DNA of 64,000 nucleotides from Ruegeria atlantica (lineage in GTDB: Bacteria > Pseudomonadota > Alphaproteobacteria > Rhodobacterales > Rhodobacteraceae): assembly GCF_013032505.1 (NCBI RefSeq), contig NZ_WQCG01000005.1, forward strand, positions 62,001 to 126,000, written 5' to 3'. This document shows, piece by piece, positions 52,167-61,488 of the stretch; within the stretch, counting starts at the first letter, position 1; each line of letters starts with the position of its first letter. The notes beneath the pieces are model-generated. The model searched no databases and was not told where the DNA came from. It was given only the letters and a program-made list of their open reading frames with translations. A program made the translations under genes and the position numbers.

Positions 52167-52906
52167 TGGCTACAGCAATCCAATGGGTGCGCTCTTTGAT
52201 CTTTATGATCGTGATTTATGCGTGGATGCTGATCCTTGGTATCGTCTTCGCCCCGTACGCGTTGTTTGCAAAACGTGGGGCATTGCAGGCCTGTAAAACC
52301 TACGCGCGTTCGACGATTTGGATGGCTAAGTGGATGGTAGGCATCCGTTGTGAGGTTCGCGGAAACGTTCCCGTGGACGAAGTCGTGATCGGGGCCAAAC
52401 ACCAGTCCTTCCTGGACATCATCATGATCTTCAACGCCATTCCGCACGGCAAATTCATCATGAAAAGGGAACTGCTATATACCCCGGTTATCGGACTTTA
52501 TGCCCGCCGCCTTGGGTGCATCCCTGTCAATCGCGGAAAAAAGGGCGCCGCGGTCGCCAAGATGGTCAAGGACGTAGCCAAGGAATTTTCAGAGCCCGGC
52601 CAACTTGTAATCTATCCGCAAGGTACGCGTGTCGCTCCGGGGGTAAAGAAGCCCTACAAGGTCGGAACAGCAGTTCTGTATGAAGGGTTGGGCTTTCCAT
52701 GCGTGCCTGTCGCGACGAACGCAGGTGTGTTTTGGCCACGCACCGGGGTTATGCGTAAACCGGGTTTGGCAATTGTCGATTTTCTTGATCCGATCGAGCC
52801 GGGTGTTGGTCGGAACCAATTCCTCGGGCGTCTGGAGGATGTGATCGAGACACGATCTGATGCATTGATGCGAGAAGTGGGGTTTGATCCGGATGGAGTT
52901 CATTAA
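52166..52906 (+). CDS. plsC: 1-acyl-sn-glycerol-3-phosphate acyltransferase
   Basis: PlsC adds the second acyl chain to lysophosphatidic acid at the inner membrane. The 246-residue protein has an N-terminal helix, the catalytic HxxxxD in KHQSFLDI, and the second motif YPQGTRVAPG in place of the more common FPEGTR. GAAGGAG precedes the ATG. It ends inside the next gene by 14 bp. Confidence 0.94.
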   Translation: MATAIQWVRSLIFMIVIYAWMLILGIVFAPYALFAKRGALQACKTYARSTIWMAKWMVGIRCEVRGNVPVDEVVIGAKHQSFLDIIMIFNAIPHGKFIMKRELLYTPVIGLYARRLGCIPVNRGKKGAAVAKMVKDVAKEFSEPGQLVIYPQGTRVAPGVKKPYKVGTAVLYEGLGFPCVPVATNAGVFWPRTGVMRKPGLAIVDFLDPIEPGVGRNQFLGRLEDVIETRSDALMREVGFDPDGVH

Positions 52907-53501
52907 GAACATCGAAACACTCGAGGCGCTCTATGGCACACCGGCCGCGCCGTCACTGCGCAAAGTGGCCAGACACCTCACACCGCTTTACCGAAAATGG
53001 ATTATGGCCGCGCGCTTGTGCATCCTTAGCACCGTCGGGCCTGAAGGTGTCGATGGCAGCCCGCGTGGCGACGACGGTCCGGTTGTGCTGGAGCTTGACC
53101 GGAACACGCTGGCGATGCCCGACTGGCGCGGGAACAACCGGTTGGACAGTCTGCGCAACATCGTGCGCGACCCGCGCGTATCGTTGATGTTCATGGTGCC
53201 GGGGTCAAATAGCGTCGTACGGCTGAATGGAACGGCGCATGTAACGGATGACCAAGATTTGCGCGCTCGGTTCGAAAAGAACGGCAAAACGCCGGCAACA
53301 GTTATCGTCATCGAAATCGCCGAGATTTATACGCAATGCGCCCGTGCCCTGATGCGGGCCTGTACTTGGGTCAGCGCCGACGAAACTACGGACTTGCCGA
53401 CTGTCGGCGAAATCCTAGCCGAGGCATCGGACGGTGAGGAAGGCGGCACGCAATATGATCTGGAATGGGGTGCGCGGCGCGCCGCCAAGACAATGTGGTA
53501 A
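52893..53501 (+). CDS. Pyridoxamine 5'-phosphate oxidase-family flavoprotein
   Basis: The 202-residue protein has the split-barrel FMN-binding pattern: LCILSTVGPEGVDGSPRGD, a central RGNNRLDSLRNIVRDPRVSL and RLNGTAHV. This matches the group of FMN-dependent PPOX-type proteins typified by mycobacterial MSMEG_1061, recalled from memory. It probably binds FMN or F420 and reduces a small molecule. The ATG at 52893 lies within plsC; a TTG at 52884 is also possible. Confidence 0.87.
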   Translation: MEFIKNIETLEALYGTPAAPSLRKVARHLTPLYRKWIMAARLCILSTVGPEGVDGSPRGDDGPVVLELDRNTLAMPDWRGNNRLDSLRNIVRDPRVSLMFMVPGSNSVVRLNGTAHVTDDQDLRARFEKNGKTPATVIVIEIAEIYTQCARALMRACTWVSADETTDLPTVGEILAEASDGEEGGTQYDLEWGARRAAKTMW

Positions 53502-53509
53502 GCACTCAA

Positions 53510-54103
53510 TCAAGCCCCAGCAGCGCCGATCCTGGCCACCTTTGATATCCAGCGATCCACGCTGCCTGGTTTGGGATAGCTGGCACCCGCAAAATAAGTG
53601 AACCGGGTCGGTTTGAACCCGACAAATCCCAGTATCTGATCACGGATCTGGCGTATCAGTGCTTGCCTGTAGATCAGACGCATAAACCAACCCGGCGTGT
53701 CAGAGGTCAGGATGACCCGTGCCGTGCGCCCTGTCAGCATGGGTGCTGGAAATCCAATCCTTGTTGTATTTCGCGTGTCGAAAGTGCGTCCGGGGATGAA
53801 TGCCCGGTCGATCAGCCCCTTTAGTTTTGCCGGTAGGCCGCCCCACCACATCGGTGCCGTCAGGACAAGGTGCTCGCTCCATTCGAAATCCTGCAGGACT
53901 TGTTCCAAAACGGGTTCAAGCGGTTTGAAATCTTCGTAATTCCCCTGACCAAAGTCGTGGTCGAATTGCAAATCGCTGAGATGAATCATGCGTACGTCGT
54001 GCCCCTGCTTCTGGGCTGCATCGGCATAGGTCTCAGCAAAGGTGCGGGACAGGCTGGCTTCACCTGGGTGCCCGTCGAGGATTAGGATTTTCTTAGGGTG
54101 CAT
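53510..54103 (-). CDS. NAD(P)H-dependent oxidoreductase, flavodoxin fold
   Basis: The 197-residue protein begins KKILILDGHPGEASLSRTFAE, the phosphate loop of the NQO/KefF-like flavodoxin fold, and has the TAPMWWGGLPAKLKGLIDRAF segment typical of NAD(P)H:quinone reductases. It likely reduces quinones or related electrophiles by two electrons using FMN or FAD. GGAG seven bases before ATG 54103 sets the start. It is divergent from a TetR gene with three operators between them. Confidence 0.92.
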   Translation of the reverse strand: MHPKKILILDGHPGEASLSRTFAETYADAAQKQGHDVRMIHLSDLQFDHDFGQGNYEDFKPLEPVLEQVLQDFEWSEHLVLTAPMWWGGLPAKLKGLIDRAFIPGRTFDTRNTTRIGFPAPMLTGRTARVILTSDTPGWFMRLIYRQALIRQIRDQILGFVGFKPTRFTYFAGASYPKPGSVDRWISKVARIGAAGA

Positions 54104-54119
54104 AAGGATTCTCCAAAAT

Positions 54120-54131
54120 TGACCATGGTCA
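54120..54131. promoter_or_regulatory. TetR operator 1
   Basis: TGACCATGGTCA, a perfect 12-bp palindrome just downstream of the predicted reductase -10 and 16 bp from the reductase ATG, so a bound repressor would block initiation. Confidence 0.7.
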
Positions 54132-54132
54132 G

Positions 54133-54162
54133 TTAATAGAATCAAAAAGTGACCACGGTCAA
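54133..54162 (-). promoter_or_regulatory. Predicted promoter of the quinone-reductase-like gene
   Basis: On the minus strand TTGACC (54157-54162), part of operator 2, and TATTAA (54133-54138) have an 18-bp spacer. Operator 1 lies immediately downstream at the expected transcription start. Confidence 0.55.
54150..54161. promoter_or_regulatory. TetR operator 2
   Basis: TGACCACGGTCA, a copy of the palindrome with one substitution at the centre; it overlaps the -35 of the reductase promoter. Its centre is 30 bp from that of operator 1 and 23 bp from that of operator 3. Confidence 0.65.
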
Positions 54163-54170
54163 TTATAAAA

Positions 54171-54186
54171 TTTGACCATGGTCAAA
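54171..54186. promoter_or_regulatory. TetR operator 3
   Basis: TTTGACCATGGTCAAA, a perfect 16-bp palindrome ending four bases before the tetR ATG and just after a TATAAA box (54164-54169), suited to autorepression. Confidence 0.7.
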
Positions 54187-54190
54187 AAAC

Positions 54191-54772
54191 ATGCAAATAA
54201 AGCGTATGCAAAAGAGAACCCTCAAAACCCGCGCGCGATTAATCGAGGCGGCAGAAGAAGTTATCGAGAGAGGCGGCTATCAAGCCCTACGCGTCGAAGA
54301 CGTGGTTCAAGCGGCTGGTGTCGCCAAAGGAACCTTTTTTGCCCATTTCCGGGACAAAGACGCGTTAATGGAAATGCTGATAGGTGAGAGGCTGATCGCC
54401 TGTTTTGATCAGGTCGAACAGGGATCCACCCCACGTACAGCCCCCGAAATCGCCAGCGCGTTGTTGCCAATCCACGCATTCATGACGTCTGAACGTTATG
54501 TGTTTGATCTGATCATCCGGTACTCCGGAGCGGCGGCGATTACCGAAATTGGCCCAATTGCGCGCTGTTTCGAACGCTATATCCGACTGGTTTCTGGCTG
54601 GTTGGAAACCGCAAAAGTGCGCCACGACATTTCCCCCGATCTGCTGGCCGAAGGTGTTCAGGCTTTTGCTATTCAGTCGATGTCGTTAAAGTTTTGTGCT
54701 CTACATGAAGCAGAGAGTTTCTCAGACAGGTTGGAAATCTATCTGGACGCGTGGTTAACCCCGGCAACCTGA
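54191..54772 (+). CDS. TetR/AcrR family transcriptional regulator
   Basis: The 193-residue regulator has an N-terminal helix-turn-helix (RARLIEAAEEVIERGGYQALRVEDVVQAAGVAKGTFFAHFRDKDAL) and a helical ligand-binding C-terminal domain. It should repress the divergent flavodoxin-fold reductase and itself through three operators. The ATG at 54191 lacks a good Shine-Dalgarno; the predicted transcript start is so near that a very short leader is likely. ATG 54206 is an alternative. The inducer may be a quinone or electrophile, by analogy with similar pairs. Confidence 0.93.
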   Translation: MQIKRMQKRTLKTRARLIEAAEEVIERGGYQALRVEDVVQAAGVAKGTFFAHFRDKDALMEMLIGERLIACFDQVEQGSTPRTAPEIASALLPIHAFMTSERYVFDLIIRYSGAAAITEIGPIARCFERYIRLVSGWLETAKVRHDISPDLLAEGVQAFAIQSMSLKFCALHEAESFSDRLEIYLDAWLTPAT

Positions 54773-54793
54773 CGGCAGCCGGGGTTTCATTTT
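54757..54793 (+). terminator. Rho-independent terminator of tetR
   Basis: A perfect 9-bp stem AACCCCGGC / GCCGGGGTT with a 12-nt loop overlaps the tetR stop codon and is followed by TCATTTT. It lies between tetR and the convergent lpd gene. Confidence 0.75.
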
Positions 54794-56180
54794 AACTGTG
54801 AATCGGTCCGTCGCCGCAAGCCAAGGCAGCCTCGCGGACGGCCTCGGAATAGGTCGGGTGGGCGTGGCAGGTCAGCGCCAGATCCTCGGCCGAGGCACCA
54901 AATTCCATTGCCACACAAACCTCGTGGATCAGATCACCCGCGCCGGGGCCGATGATGTGGCAGCCCAGAATGCGATCCGTTTCCTTGTCGGCCAGGATTT
55001 TTACAAACCCGTCGGTCATCAAGTTGGCTTTTGCACGACCGTTGCCCATGAACATGAATTTGCCGACCTTATAGGCGCGGCCCTGTTCTTTCAGGGTTTC
55101 TTCGGTCTCGCCCACATTTGCGACCTCGGGCCAGGTGTAGATCACACCCGGAATGACGCCATAATTCACATGGCCGTGCTTGCCCGCGACTTGTTCGGCC
55201 GCGGCCATGCCTTCATCCTCGGCCTTATGGGCCAGCATGGGGCCTTCCGTCACGTCTCCGATAGCATAGATGCCCGGGACGTTTGTCTGCCAATCAGTAC
55301 CGACCTTAATCTGACCACGCGGCGACATTTCGACGCCCAATGCCTCAAGACCCAAACCGTCGGAATAGGGTTTGCGCCCGGTTGCGACCAGCACAGTGTC
55401 GGCCTCGATCACATGCTCGCTGTCATCCTTGCGCAGCTTGTAGGTCACTTTGGCCTTGGTCTTGGTGGCTTCGGTCTTTTGGACCGCCGCGCCCATGACA
55501 AATTTCAGGCCCTGTTTTTTCAAGATACGTTGGAATGTTTTTTGAACCTCGGGGTCCATGCCCGGAGTGATCGCGTCCAGGAATTCGATCACAGTCACCT
55601 CAGCCCCCAGCCGTTGATAGACCGAGCCCAATTCCAGTCCGATCACACCGGCGCCGATTACGACCATCTTTTTCGGGATCTTGTTCAGGGACAAAGCTCC
55701 GGTCGACGTCACGACAACCTTTTCGTCCACTTCGACACCGGGAAGCGAAGAAGGCTCGGATCCGGACGCGATGATGATGTTCTTGGCGGTGTGAACTTCA
55801 TCACCCACTTTGACCTGACCGGCTGCGGGGATCGAGCCCCAGCCTTTCAGCCAGTCGATTTTGTTCTTTTTGAACAGAAACTCGATGCCTTTGGTGTTGC
55901 CATCGATCGTTTCCTGCTTGTAGCCCTGCATCTGTTTCCAATCGACCGAGGGACTTTTGCCCTTCAGGCCCATCTTCGCAAAGTTATGTTCGGCCTCATG
56001 CAGTTGATGGCTGGCATGCAGCAGCGCCTTGGAGGGGATACAGCCGACGTTCAGGCAGGTTCCACCCAGAGTTTCACGCCCTTCGACGCAGGCAGTCTTC
56101 AGACCCAGCTGCGCGCAACGGATGGCGCAAACATAGCCGCCGGGGCCTGATCCGATTACGATAACGTCATAATTTGCCAT
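54792..56180 (-). CDS. lpdA: Dihydrolipoyl dehydrogenase (E3)
   Basis: The 462-residue flavoenzyme reoxidises dihydrolipoamide of the 2-oxoglutarate dehydrogenase complex with NAD. It has the FAD motif [21 protein letters not shown], the redox pair [16 protein letters not shown], the NAD motif [16 protein letters not shown], and the C-terminal active-site [13 protein letters not shown]. Location after sucA and sucB supports it as the E3 of that complex. Two unrelated small genes separate it from sucB. Confidence 0.97.
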   Translation of the reverse strand: MANYDVIVIGSGPGGYVCAIRCAQLGLKTACVEGRETLGGTCLNVGCIPSKALLHASHQLHEAEHNFAKMGLKGKSPSVDWKQMQGYKQETIDGNTKGIEFLFKKNKIDWLKGWGSIPAAGQVKVGDEVHTAKNIIIASGSEPSSLPGVEVDEKVVVTSTGALSLNKIPKKMVVIGAGVIGLELGSVYQRLGAEVTVIEFLDAITPGMDPEVQKTFQRILKKQGLKFVMGAAVQKTEATKTKAKVTYKLRKDDSEHVIEADTVLVATGRKPYSDGLGLEALGVEMSPRGQIKVGTDWQTNVPGIYAIGDVTEGPMLAHKAEDEGMAAAEQVAGKHGHVNYGVIPGVIYTWPEVANVGETEETLKEQGRAYKVGKFMFMGNGRAKANLMTDGFVKILADKETDRILGCHIIGPGAGDLIHEVCVAMEFGASAEDLALTCHAHPTYSEAVREAALACGDGPIHS

Positions 56181-56268
56181 ATGTCAGGTCCTTATCGTTT
56201 ACGGGGATGGCGACATTTAAAGCGCGCCAGGGCGTTTCCCCATTACATTATCCACGCCAGCGACTGAA

Positions 56269-56658
56269 TCAAAAGACTGCCGCCAGCAACATTACAGTGT
56301 TGGCCGATAGGCCAACGATCCAAAATACGGTTCGCCAAGGTGTCCAGCCCAAAGCGTAGGCCGGGACATAGAGGATGCGCGCGATCAAGTAGACCCAGCT
56401 ACAAACGGCTGTGAAACCGTTTGCTTCACCAGAAACCGTCACAACAAGCGCCGCAATTGCGAACAGAACCAAACCTTCGGTGTGGTTGCTCAGCGCACGG
56501 TGCAGCCGTCCAGAAACCCCCGGTTTGTCAAAGGGGACATCCCGGGGGCCTATCGCGTGGCGCAGGTCAATCTTACCGTGTCCGGCGGCCAAATATGCCA
56601 CGAATTGCGCGACCCAAAGCAGTGCGGCGAGGGTCAGGACGGTCAGTTCCGTGGTCAT
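56269..56658 (-). CDS. MAPEG family membrane protein
   Basis: The 129-residue protein has four hydrophobic helices and the MAPEG pattern: RLHRALSNHTEGLVLFAIAAL, with RILYVPAYALGWTPWRTVFW near the C-terminus. Eukaryotic members are glutathione-dependent membrane enzymes; bacterial ones are poorly known. It lies between the ABM-like gene and lpd, 82 and 88 bp from its neighbours, inside the suc gene run. Confidence 0.9.
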   Translation of the reverse strand: MTTELTVLTLAALLWVAQFVAYLAAGHGKIDLRHAIGPRDVPFDKPGVSGRLHRALSNHTEGLVLFAIAALVVTVSGEANGFTAVCSWVYLIARILYVPAYALGWTPWRTVFWIVGLSANTVMLLAAVF

Positions 56659-56740
56659 CCAGCGGTTCCCATTGAGCAGTCGAAAGTCATCGCGTTACCC
56701 GTTCGTGCCACGTCCCCGTTAGGGGCGCTGCCTTTTGCCG

Positions 56741-57010
56741 TCAGACAGGTGTCAGAACCTTTGTCTGGATATGCGCCACGCCGCCACGTTCGTGGTGCAT
56801 GGCCAGCTCTTCGGATTCGATGAAGCTCTGGGCCCGGTCGAGATCGGTGATTTCGAACAGCGCAACTGCGTGGTCCTTTTGATCGGGGTCCTTCCAAACG
56901 TGGAGGTCGCGGATGCCCGCGGCCTCTCTCATTGGTTTGTCTTCTTCGAAAACCTTCAACCAGACATCAAAGTCGGCCACGTCAGCTTGCCAGAGTACAT
57001 GTGTTGCCAT
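56741..57010 (-). CDS. ABM-like/dimeric alpha-beta barrel small protein
   Basis: The 89-residue protein reads as one ferredoxin-like alpha-beta unit: HVLWQADVADFDVWLKVFEED, VALFEITDLDRAQSFIESEEL, and a last strand VLTPV. This recalls the antibiotic-biosynthesis-monooxygenase-like superfamily, which works as dimers. The function is unknown. It starts two bases after sucB, so it is expressed with the 2-oxoglutarate dehydrogenase genes. Confidence 0.78.
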   Translation of the reverse strand: MATHVLWQADVADFDVWLKVFEEDKPMREAAGIRDLHVWKDPDQKDHAVALFEITDLDRAQSFIESEELAMHHERGGVAHIQTKVLTPV

Positions 57011-57012
57011 GA

Positions 57013-58527
57013 TTACAGATCCATCAGCAGGCGGCGCGGATCTTCCAGCGCCTCTTTCACACGTACAAGGAACGTCACGGCGCCCTTGCCGTCAACAATC
57101 CGGTGGTCATAGGACAACGCCAGATACATCATCGGGCGGATCTTGATCTCACCATTGATGACCATCGGACGGTCCTGAATCTTGTGCATGCCCAGAATAC
57201 CCGATTGCGGCGGGTTCAGGATCGGTGAAGACATCAGCGAGCCATAGACACCACCGTTCGAGATGGTGAAGGTGCCGCCCTGCATTTCAGCCATGCTAAG
57301 TTTGCCGTCGCGGGCGCGCTTGCCCTTTTCGGCAATGGCCTTTTCGATATCGGCAAAGGACATGCTGTCGGCGTCGCGGATGACCGGAACAACCAGACCC
57401 TGAGGCGTACCGGCGGCGACGCCCATGTGAACGAAGTTCTTGTAGACGATATCTGTGCCGTCAATCTCGGCGTTGACTTCGGGAACCTCTTTCAGCGCGT
57501 GACAGCACGCCTTGGTGAAGAAGGACATAAAGCCCAGCTTCACACCGTGTTTCTTTTGGAACAGGTCTTTGTATTCGTTACGCAGGGCCATCACCTCGGT
57601 CATGTCCACCTCGTTGAAGGTGGTCAGGATTGCAGCCGTGTTCTGCGCATCCTTCAAACGCTTGGCGATGGTCTGGCGCAGGCGGGTCATCCGTACGCGC
57701 TCTTCACGGGCCGCATCCTGCGCAGCAACCGGCGCCCGTGGCGCTTGTGCCGGGGCCGGAGCTGCCGCAGCGGGGGCCGGGGCAGCTGCTGTTGCCGCTG
57801 CTCGGGCCACATCTTCTTTCATGATCCTGCCATCCCGACCGGTGCCGGTGACCTGATCGGCGGACAAACCAGCCTCTGCCATAGCCTTTTCGGCGGACGG
57901 GGCGTTGGCAATGTCCTTGCCGGTGCTTGCTGCTGCAGCCGGGGCCGCCGTCGCAGGAGCCGGAGCGGCAGCTGTCCCAGCCGCTGCGCCTGAAATCACC
58001 GCCAATTTGGCCGAAGCTTCGACTGTCGCGCCTTCGGGGGCGACGATTTCTGCCAGAACGCCTGCAGCCGGGGCGGGAACCTCGACCGAGACCTTGTCTG
58101 TTTCCAGCTCGCACAGCATCTCATCCTGCGCGACGCTGTCACCGACCTGTTTGAACCATGTCGAAACAGTCGCTTCGGTCACGGATTCACCCAAGGTTGG
58201 CACCATCACGTCGACACTGCCGCCCGACGCCGCCGGAGCTGCCGCCGCTGTCGGGGCCGGAGCTACTGCCGGGGCAGGGGCTGCGCCTTCGCCTGCGGCA
58301 ATAGTGGCCAGCAGCGCGTCAACGCCAACGGTTTCACCTTCGGCGGCGACGATTTCGCCCATCACGCCAGCAGCGGGAGAAGGAACTTCGACTGTGACCT
58401 TGTCGGTCTCCAACTCGCACAACATTTCATCAACGGCTACGGCGTCGCCGGGTTTTTTGAACCATGTCGCAACCGTGGCTTCGGTCACCGACTCGCCAAG
58501 CGTGGGAACTCGAACTTCAATGGACAT
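57013..58527 (-). CDS. sucB: 2-oxoglutarate dehydrogenase E2, dihydrolipoyl succinyltransferase (two lipoyl domains)
   Basis: The 504-residue E2 has two lipoyl domains (about residues 1-77 and 105-181), each with the lipoylated Lys in CELETDKV, joined by Ala/Pro linkers, then an E3-binding domain (about 215-255, [15 protein letters not shown]) and the catalytic core ending [14 protein letters not shown] with the active His. Most E2o proteins have one lipoyl domain, so the length (about 100 residues over the norm) reflects a duplication. It starts three bases after the sucA stop. Confidence 0.97.
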   Translation of the reverse strand: MSIEVRVPTLGESVTEATVATWFKKPGDAVAVDEMLCELETDKVTVEVPSPAAGVMGEIVAAEGETVGVDALLATIAAGEGAAPAPAVAPAPTAAAAPAASGGSVDVMVPTLGESVTEATVSTWFKQVGDSVAQDEMLCELETDKVSVEVPAPAAGVLAEIVAPEGATVEASAKLAVISGAAAGTAAAPAPATAAPAAAASTGKDIANAPSAEKAMAEAGLSADQVTGTGRDGRIMKEDVARAAATAAAPAPAAAAPAPAQAPRAPVAAQDAAREERVRMTRLRQTIAKRLKDAQNTAAILTTFNEVDMTEVMALRNEYKDLFQKKHGVKLGFMSFFTKACCHALKEVPEVNAEIDGTDIVYKNFVHMGVAAGTPQGLVVPVIRDADSMSFADIEKAIAEKGKRARDGKLSMAEMQGGTFTISNGGVYGSLMSSPILNPPQSGILGMHKIQDRPMVINGEIKIRPMMYLALSYDHRIVDGKGAVTFLVRVKEALEDPRRLLMDL

Positions 58528-58530
58528 CGA

Positions 58531-61488
58531 TTATTTTCCTTCAATGCTCAGCGCTTCGTCGACCAGCGCTTCTTGTTGGGCTTTGTGTTGGCTGGCCAGA
58601 CCCGTCGCGGGAGAGGCCGATGTGGCGCGGCCGACATAACGCGGCCTGGTGTGCTTGGCTCCGATGCGGGTCAGAACCCACTCGATATTTGGCTCGATAA
58701 AGGTCCAGGCGCCCTGGTTCTTGGGTTCTTCCTGGCACCAGATCATCTCGGCACCCTTGAAGCGTTCAAGCTCATTGATCAACGAATGCGCAGGGAAGGG
58801 ATAGAACTGCTCGATCCGCATCAGGTAGACATCGTCGATACCGCGCGCATCACGTTCTTCCAGCAGGTCATAGTAGACCTTGCCGGAACACATCACCACG
58901 CGCTTGACCTTATCGTCTTTCAACAGTTTGGTTTCCGAGTTTCCTTGTTGCGCATCGTCCCACAACACGCGGTGGAAGCTGGAGCCTGTTGTGAACTCTT
59001 CTGCCTTGCTGACCGCCATCTTGTGGCGCAGCAGCGATTTCGGCGTCACCAGGATTAGCGGCTTGCGGAAGGTCCGGTGCAGCTGACGGCGCAGGATGTG
59101 GAAATAGTTCGCCGGGGTCGTGCAGTTGGCCACGATCCAGTTGTCCTGACCACACATCTGCAGGAACCGTTCAAGACGTGCGGACGAGTGTTCCGGTCCT
59201 TGCCCTTCAAAGCCATGAGGCAACAGACAAACCAAGCCGGACATCCGCAGCCACTTGCTTTCGCCAGAGCTGATAAACTGGTCGAACATGATTTGCGCGC
59301 CGTTGGCAAAATCGCCAAACTGTGCCTCCCATAGGGTCAGCGCATTCGGTTCGGCAAGCGAAAACCCGTATTCAAAACCCAGAACTGCATATTCGCTGAG
59401 CATCGAGTCGATCACTTCGTATTTCGACTGGCCTTCGCGAATATTGTTCAGCGGATAGTACCGCTCTTCAGTTTCCTGATGCACAAAACCAGAATGACGC
59501 TGGCTGAACGTCCCGCGTGTCGCATCCTGCCCTGACAGGCGGACAGGATAGCCTTCTGTCAGCAGCGAGCCGAAGGCCAGTGCTTCTCCAGTGGCCCAAT
59601 CAAATCCTTTGCCGCTTTCGAACATCTGTTTTTTGTGATCCAGAAGACGCGCGACGGTCCGGTGCACTGCGATATCTTCGGGCGCATGGCTCAACGCGTT
59701 GCCAATCTGAGCAAGCGTTTCAGGTTTAATTGCGGTGTCGCCGCGGACATATTCTTCTTTGTTTTTGTCCAGGTGCGACCAACGCCCGTCCAGCCAGTCG
59801 GCCTTGTTGGGTTTATAGTCCTTGCCTGCCTCGAACTCATCATTCAGATGGGCCTGAAAGGCCGCTTTCAAATCCTCGATCTCGCCCTCGGGGATCAGGC
59901 CATCTTTGACCAAACGCTCAGTGTACAGCGACAGCGTGGTCTTATGGGTCTTGATCTTCTTGTACATGATCGGATTGGTGAACATGGGCTCATCGCCCTC
60001 GTTATGCCCGAACCGGCGATAGCAGAAGATATCGATGACAACGTCTTTGTGGAACTTCTGGCGGAACTCGGTGGCCACTTTGGCAGCGTGTGTCACAGCC
60101 TCGGGGTCGTCACCGTTTACATGGAAGATTGGCGCCTCAACCATAAGGGCGATATCTGTGGGGTAGGGGCTGGAACGGCTGAAATGTGGTGCGGTGGTAA
60201 AGCCGATCTGGTTGTTCACCACGATATGCATTGTGCCGCCTGTCTTGTGGCCCTTGAGGCCGGACAGGCCGAATCCTTCGGCTACAACACCCTGACCAGC
60301 AAAAGCCGCATCACCGTGTAGCAGGATGCCCATGACCCTGGTACGATCTTCGTCGCCCAACTGATCCTGCTTGGCGCGGACCTTGCCCAGTACGACCGGG
60401 TTTACCGCCTCGAGGTGAGAGGGGTTTGCTGTCAGCGACAAGTGGACGGAATTGCCATCAAACTCGCGGTCGCTTGAAGCCCCGAGGTGGTATTTCACAT
60501 CTCCAGAACCATCTACATCTTCGGGTTTGAAGCTGCCGCCCTGAAACTCGTTGAAGATGGCGCGATAAGGCTTGCGCATCACGTTGGCCAAAATGTTCAG
60601 GCGGCCACGGTGGGGCATGCCGATCACAATGTCGCTGACACCCAGCGCTCCACCACGCTTGATGATCTGCTCCATCGCAGGGATCAGCGCTTCGCCACCG
60701 TCCAGACCGAACCGCTTGGTTCCCATGTATTTCACGTGCAGGAACTTTTCGAAGCCTTCAGCCTCGACCATCTTGTTCAGGATCGCCTTGCGGCCTTCTT
60801 TCGTGAACTGGATTTCCTTGCCATATCCTTCGATCCGTTCCTTCAGCCAAGCGGCCTGTTCAGGGTCGGAAATGTGCATGTATTGCAGCGCGAAAGTGCC
60901 GCAATAGGTCCGTTTCACGATCTCGACGATCTGACGCATGCTGGCCATCTGCAGCCCTAGCACGTTGTCGATAAAGATCGGTCGATCCATGTCGGCTTCG
61001 GTGAAACCATAGGTCTTGGGGTCCAGCTCGGGATGAGTGCTGGCGGCACGCATGCCCAACGGGTCCAGATCAGCGGCCAGATGGCCCCGGATGCGATAGG
61101 CCCGGATCAGCATCAGGGCGCGAAGACTGTCCAGAACCGCACGTTTGATTTGATCTTCGCTGACCTGAACGCCTTTGGCCTGGGCCTTGTCCTTGATCTT
61201 GTCGCCCGCTGCCTTTGCGTCGATCTCAGCCCACTCACCTGTCAGTGCGCCAGTCAGGTCGTCCGCCGGCATCGGAGGCCAGTCAGTCCGAGCCCAGGAT
61301 GGGCCCTCGGCCTCGCGCTGGACGTCCGGTGTGGCGTCGCCCATCTGCCGGAAGAACTCGACCCAGGCAGCATCCACCGCATTCGGATCCTTGGTGTACT
61401 GGGCATAAAGCTGCTCCAGATATTCAGCATTATGCCCCTGCATAAAGCTTGAGGCATGAAAGGCAGAGTTGGGCGTATGTTCGGTCAT
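58531..61488 (-). CDS. sucA: 2-oxoglutarate dehydrogenase E1
   Basis: The 985-residue thiamine diphosphate enzyme decarboxylates 2-oxoglutarate and succinylates E2. It has the N-terminal E2-contact segment (HNAEYLEQLYAQYTKDP), the active-site HRGRLNILANVM, the ThDP motif GDAAFAGQGVVAE...NNQIGFTT and the C-terminal WCQEEPKNQGAW. It is coupled to the DUF805 gene upstream by ATGA and to sucB downstream. Confidence 0.97.
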   Translation of the reverse strand: MTEHTPNSAFHASSFMQGHNAEYLEQLYAQYTKDPNAVDAAWVEFFRQMGDATPDVQREAEGPSWARTDWPPMPADDLTGALTGEWAEIDAKAAGDKIKDKAQAKGVQVSEDQIKRAVLDSLRALMLIRAYRIRGHLAADLDPLGMRAASTHPELDPKTYGFTEADMDRPIFIDNVLGLQMASMRQIVEIVKRTYCGTFALQYMHISDPEQAAWLKERIEGYGKEIQFTKEGRKAILNKMVEAEGFEKFLHVKYMGTKRFGLDGGEALIPAMEQIIKRGGALGVSDIVIGMPHRGRLNILANVMRKPYRAIFNEFQGGSFKPEDVDGSGDVKYHLGASSDREFDGNSVHLSLTANPSHLEAVNPVVLGKVRAKQDQLGDEDRTRVMGILLHGDAAFAGQGVVAEGFGLSGLKGHKTGGTMHIVVNNQIGFTTAPHFSRSSPYPTDIALMVEAPIFHVNGDDPEAVTHAAKVATEFRQKFHKDVVIDIFCYRRFGHNEGDEPMFTNPIMYKKIKTHKTTLSLYTERLVKDGLIPEGEIEDLKAAFQAHLNDEFEAGKDYKPNKADWLDGRWSHLDKNKEEYVRGDTAIKPETLAQIGNALSHAPEDIAVHRTVARLLDHKKQMFESGKGFDWATGEALAFGSLLTEGYPVRLSGQDATRGTFSQRHSGFVHQETEERYYPLNNIREGQSKYEVIDSMLSEYAVLGFEYGFSLAEPNALTLWEAQFGDFANGAQIMFDQFISSGESKWLRMSGLVCLLPHGFEGQGPEHSSARLERFLQMCGQDNWIVANCTTPANYFHILRRQLHRTFRKPLILVTPKSLLRHKMAVSKAEEFTTGSSFHRVLWDDAQQGNSETKLLKDDKVKRVVMCSGKVYYDLLEERDARGIDDVYLMRIEQFYPFPAHSLINELERFKGAEMIWCQEEPKNQGAWTFIEPNIEWVLTRIGAKHTRPRYVGRATSASPATGLASQHKAQQEALVDEALSIEGK

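Noticed and set aside
54798..56150. 450-codon open frame on the plus strand opposite lpdA
   Set aside because: It is the antisense shadow of a GC-rich conserved gene; no ribosome site and the peptide is His/Gln/Arg-rich without a fold.
57905..58639. Long plus-strand frame opposite sucB and the sucA end
   Set aside because: Produced by the Ala/Pro linkers of sucB read backwards; the opposite strand has unmistakable lipoyl motifs.
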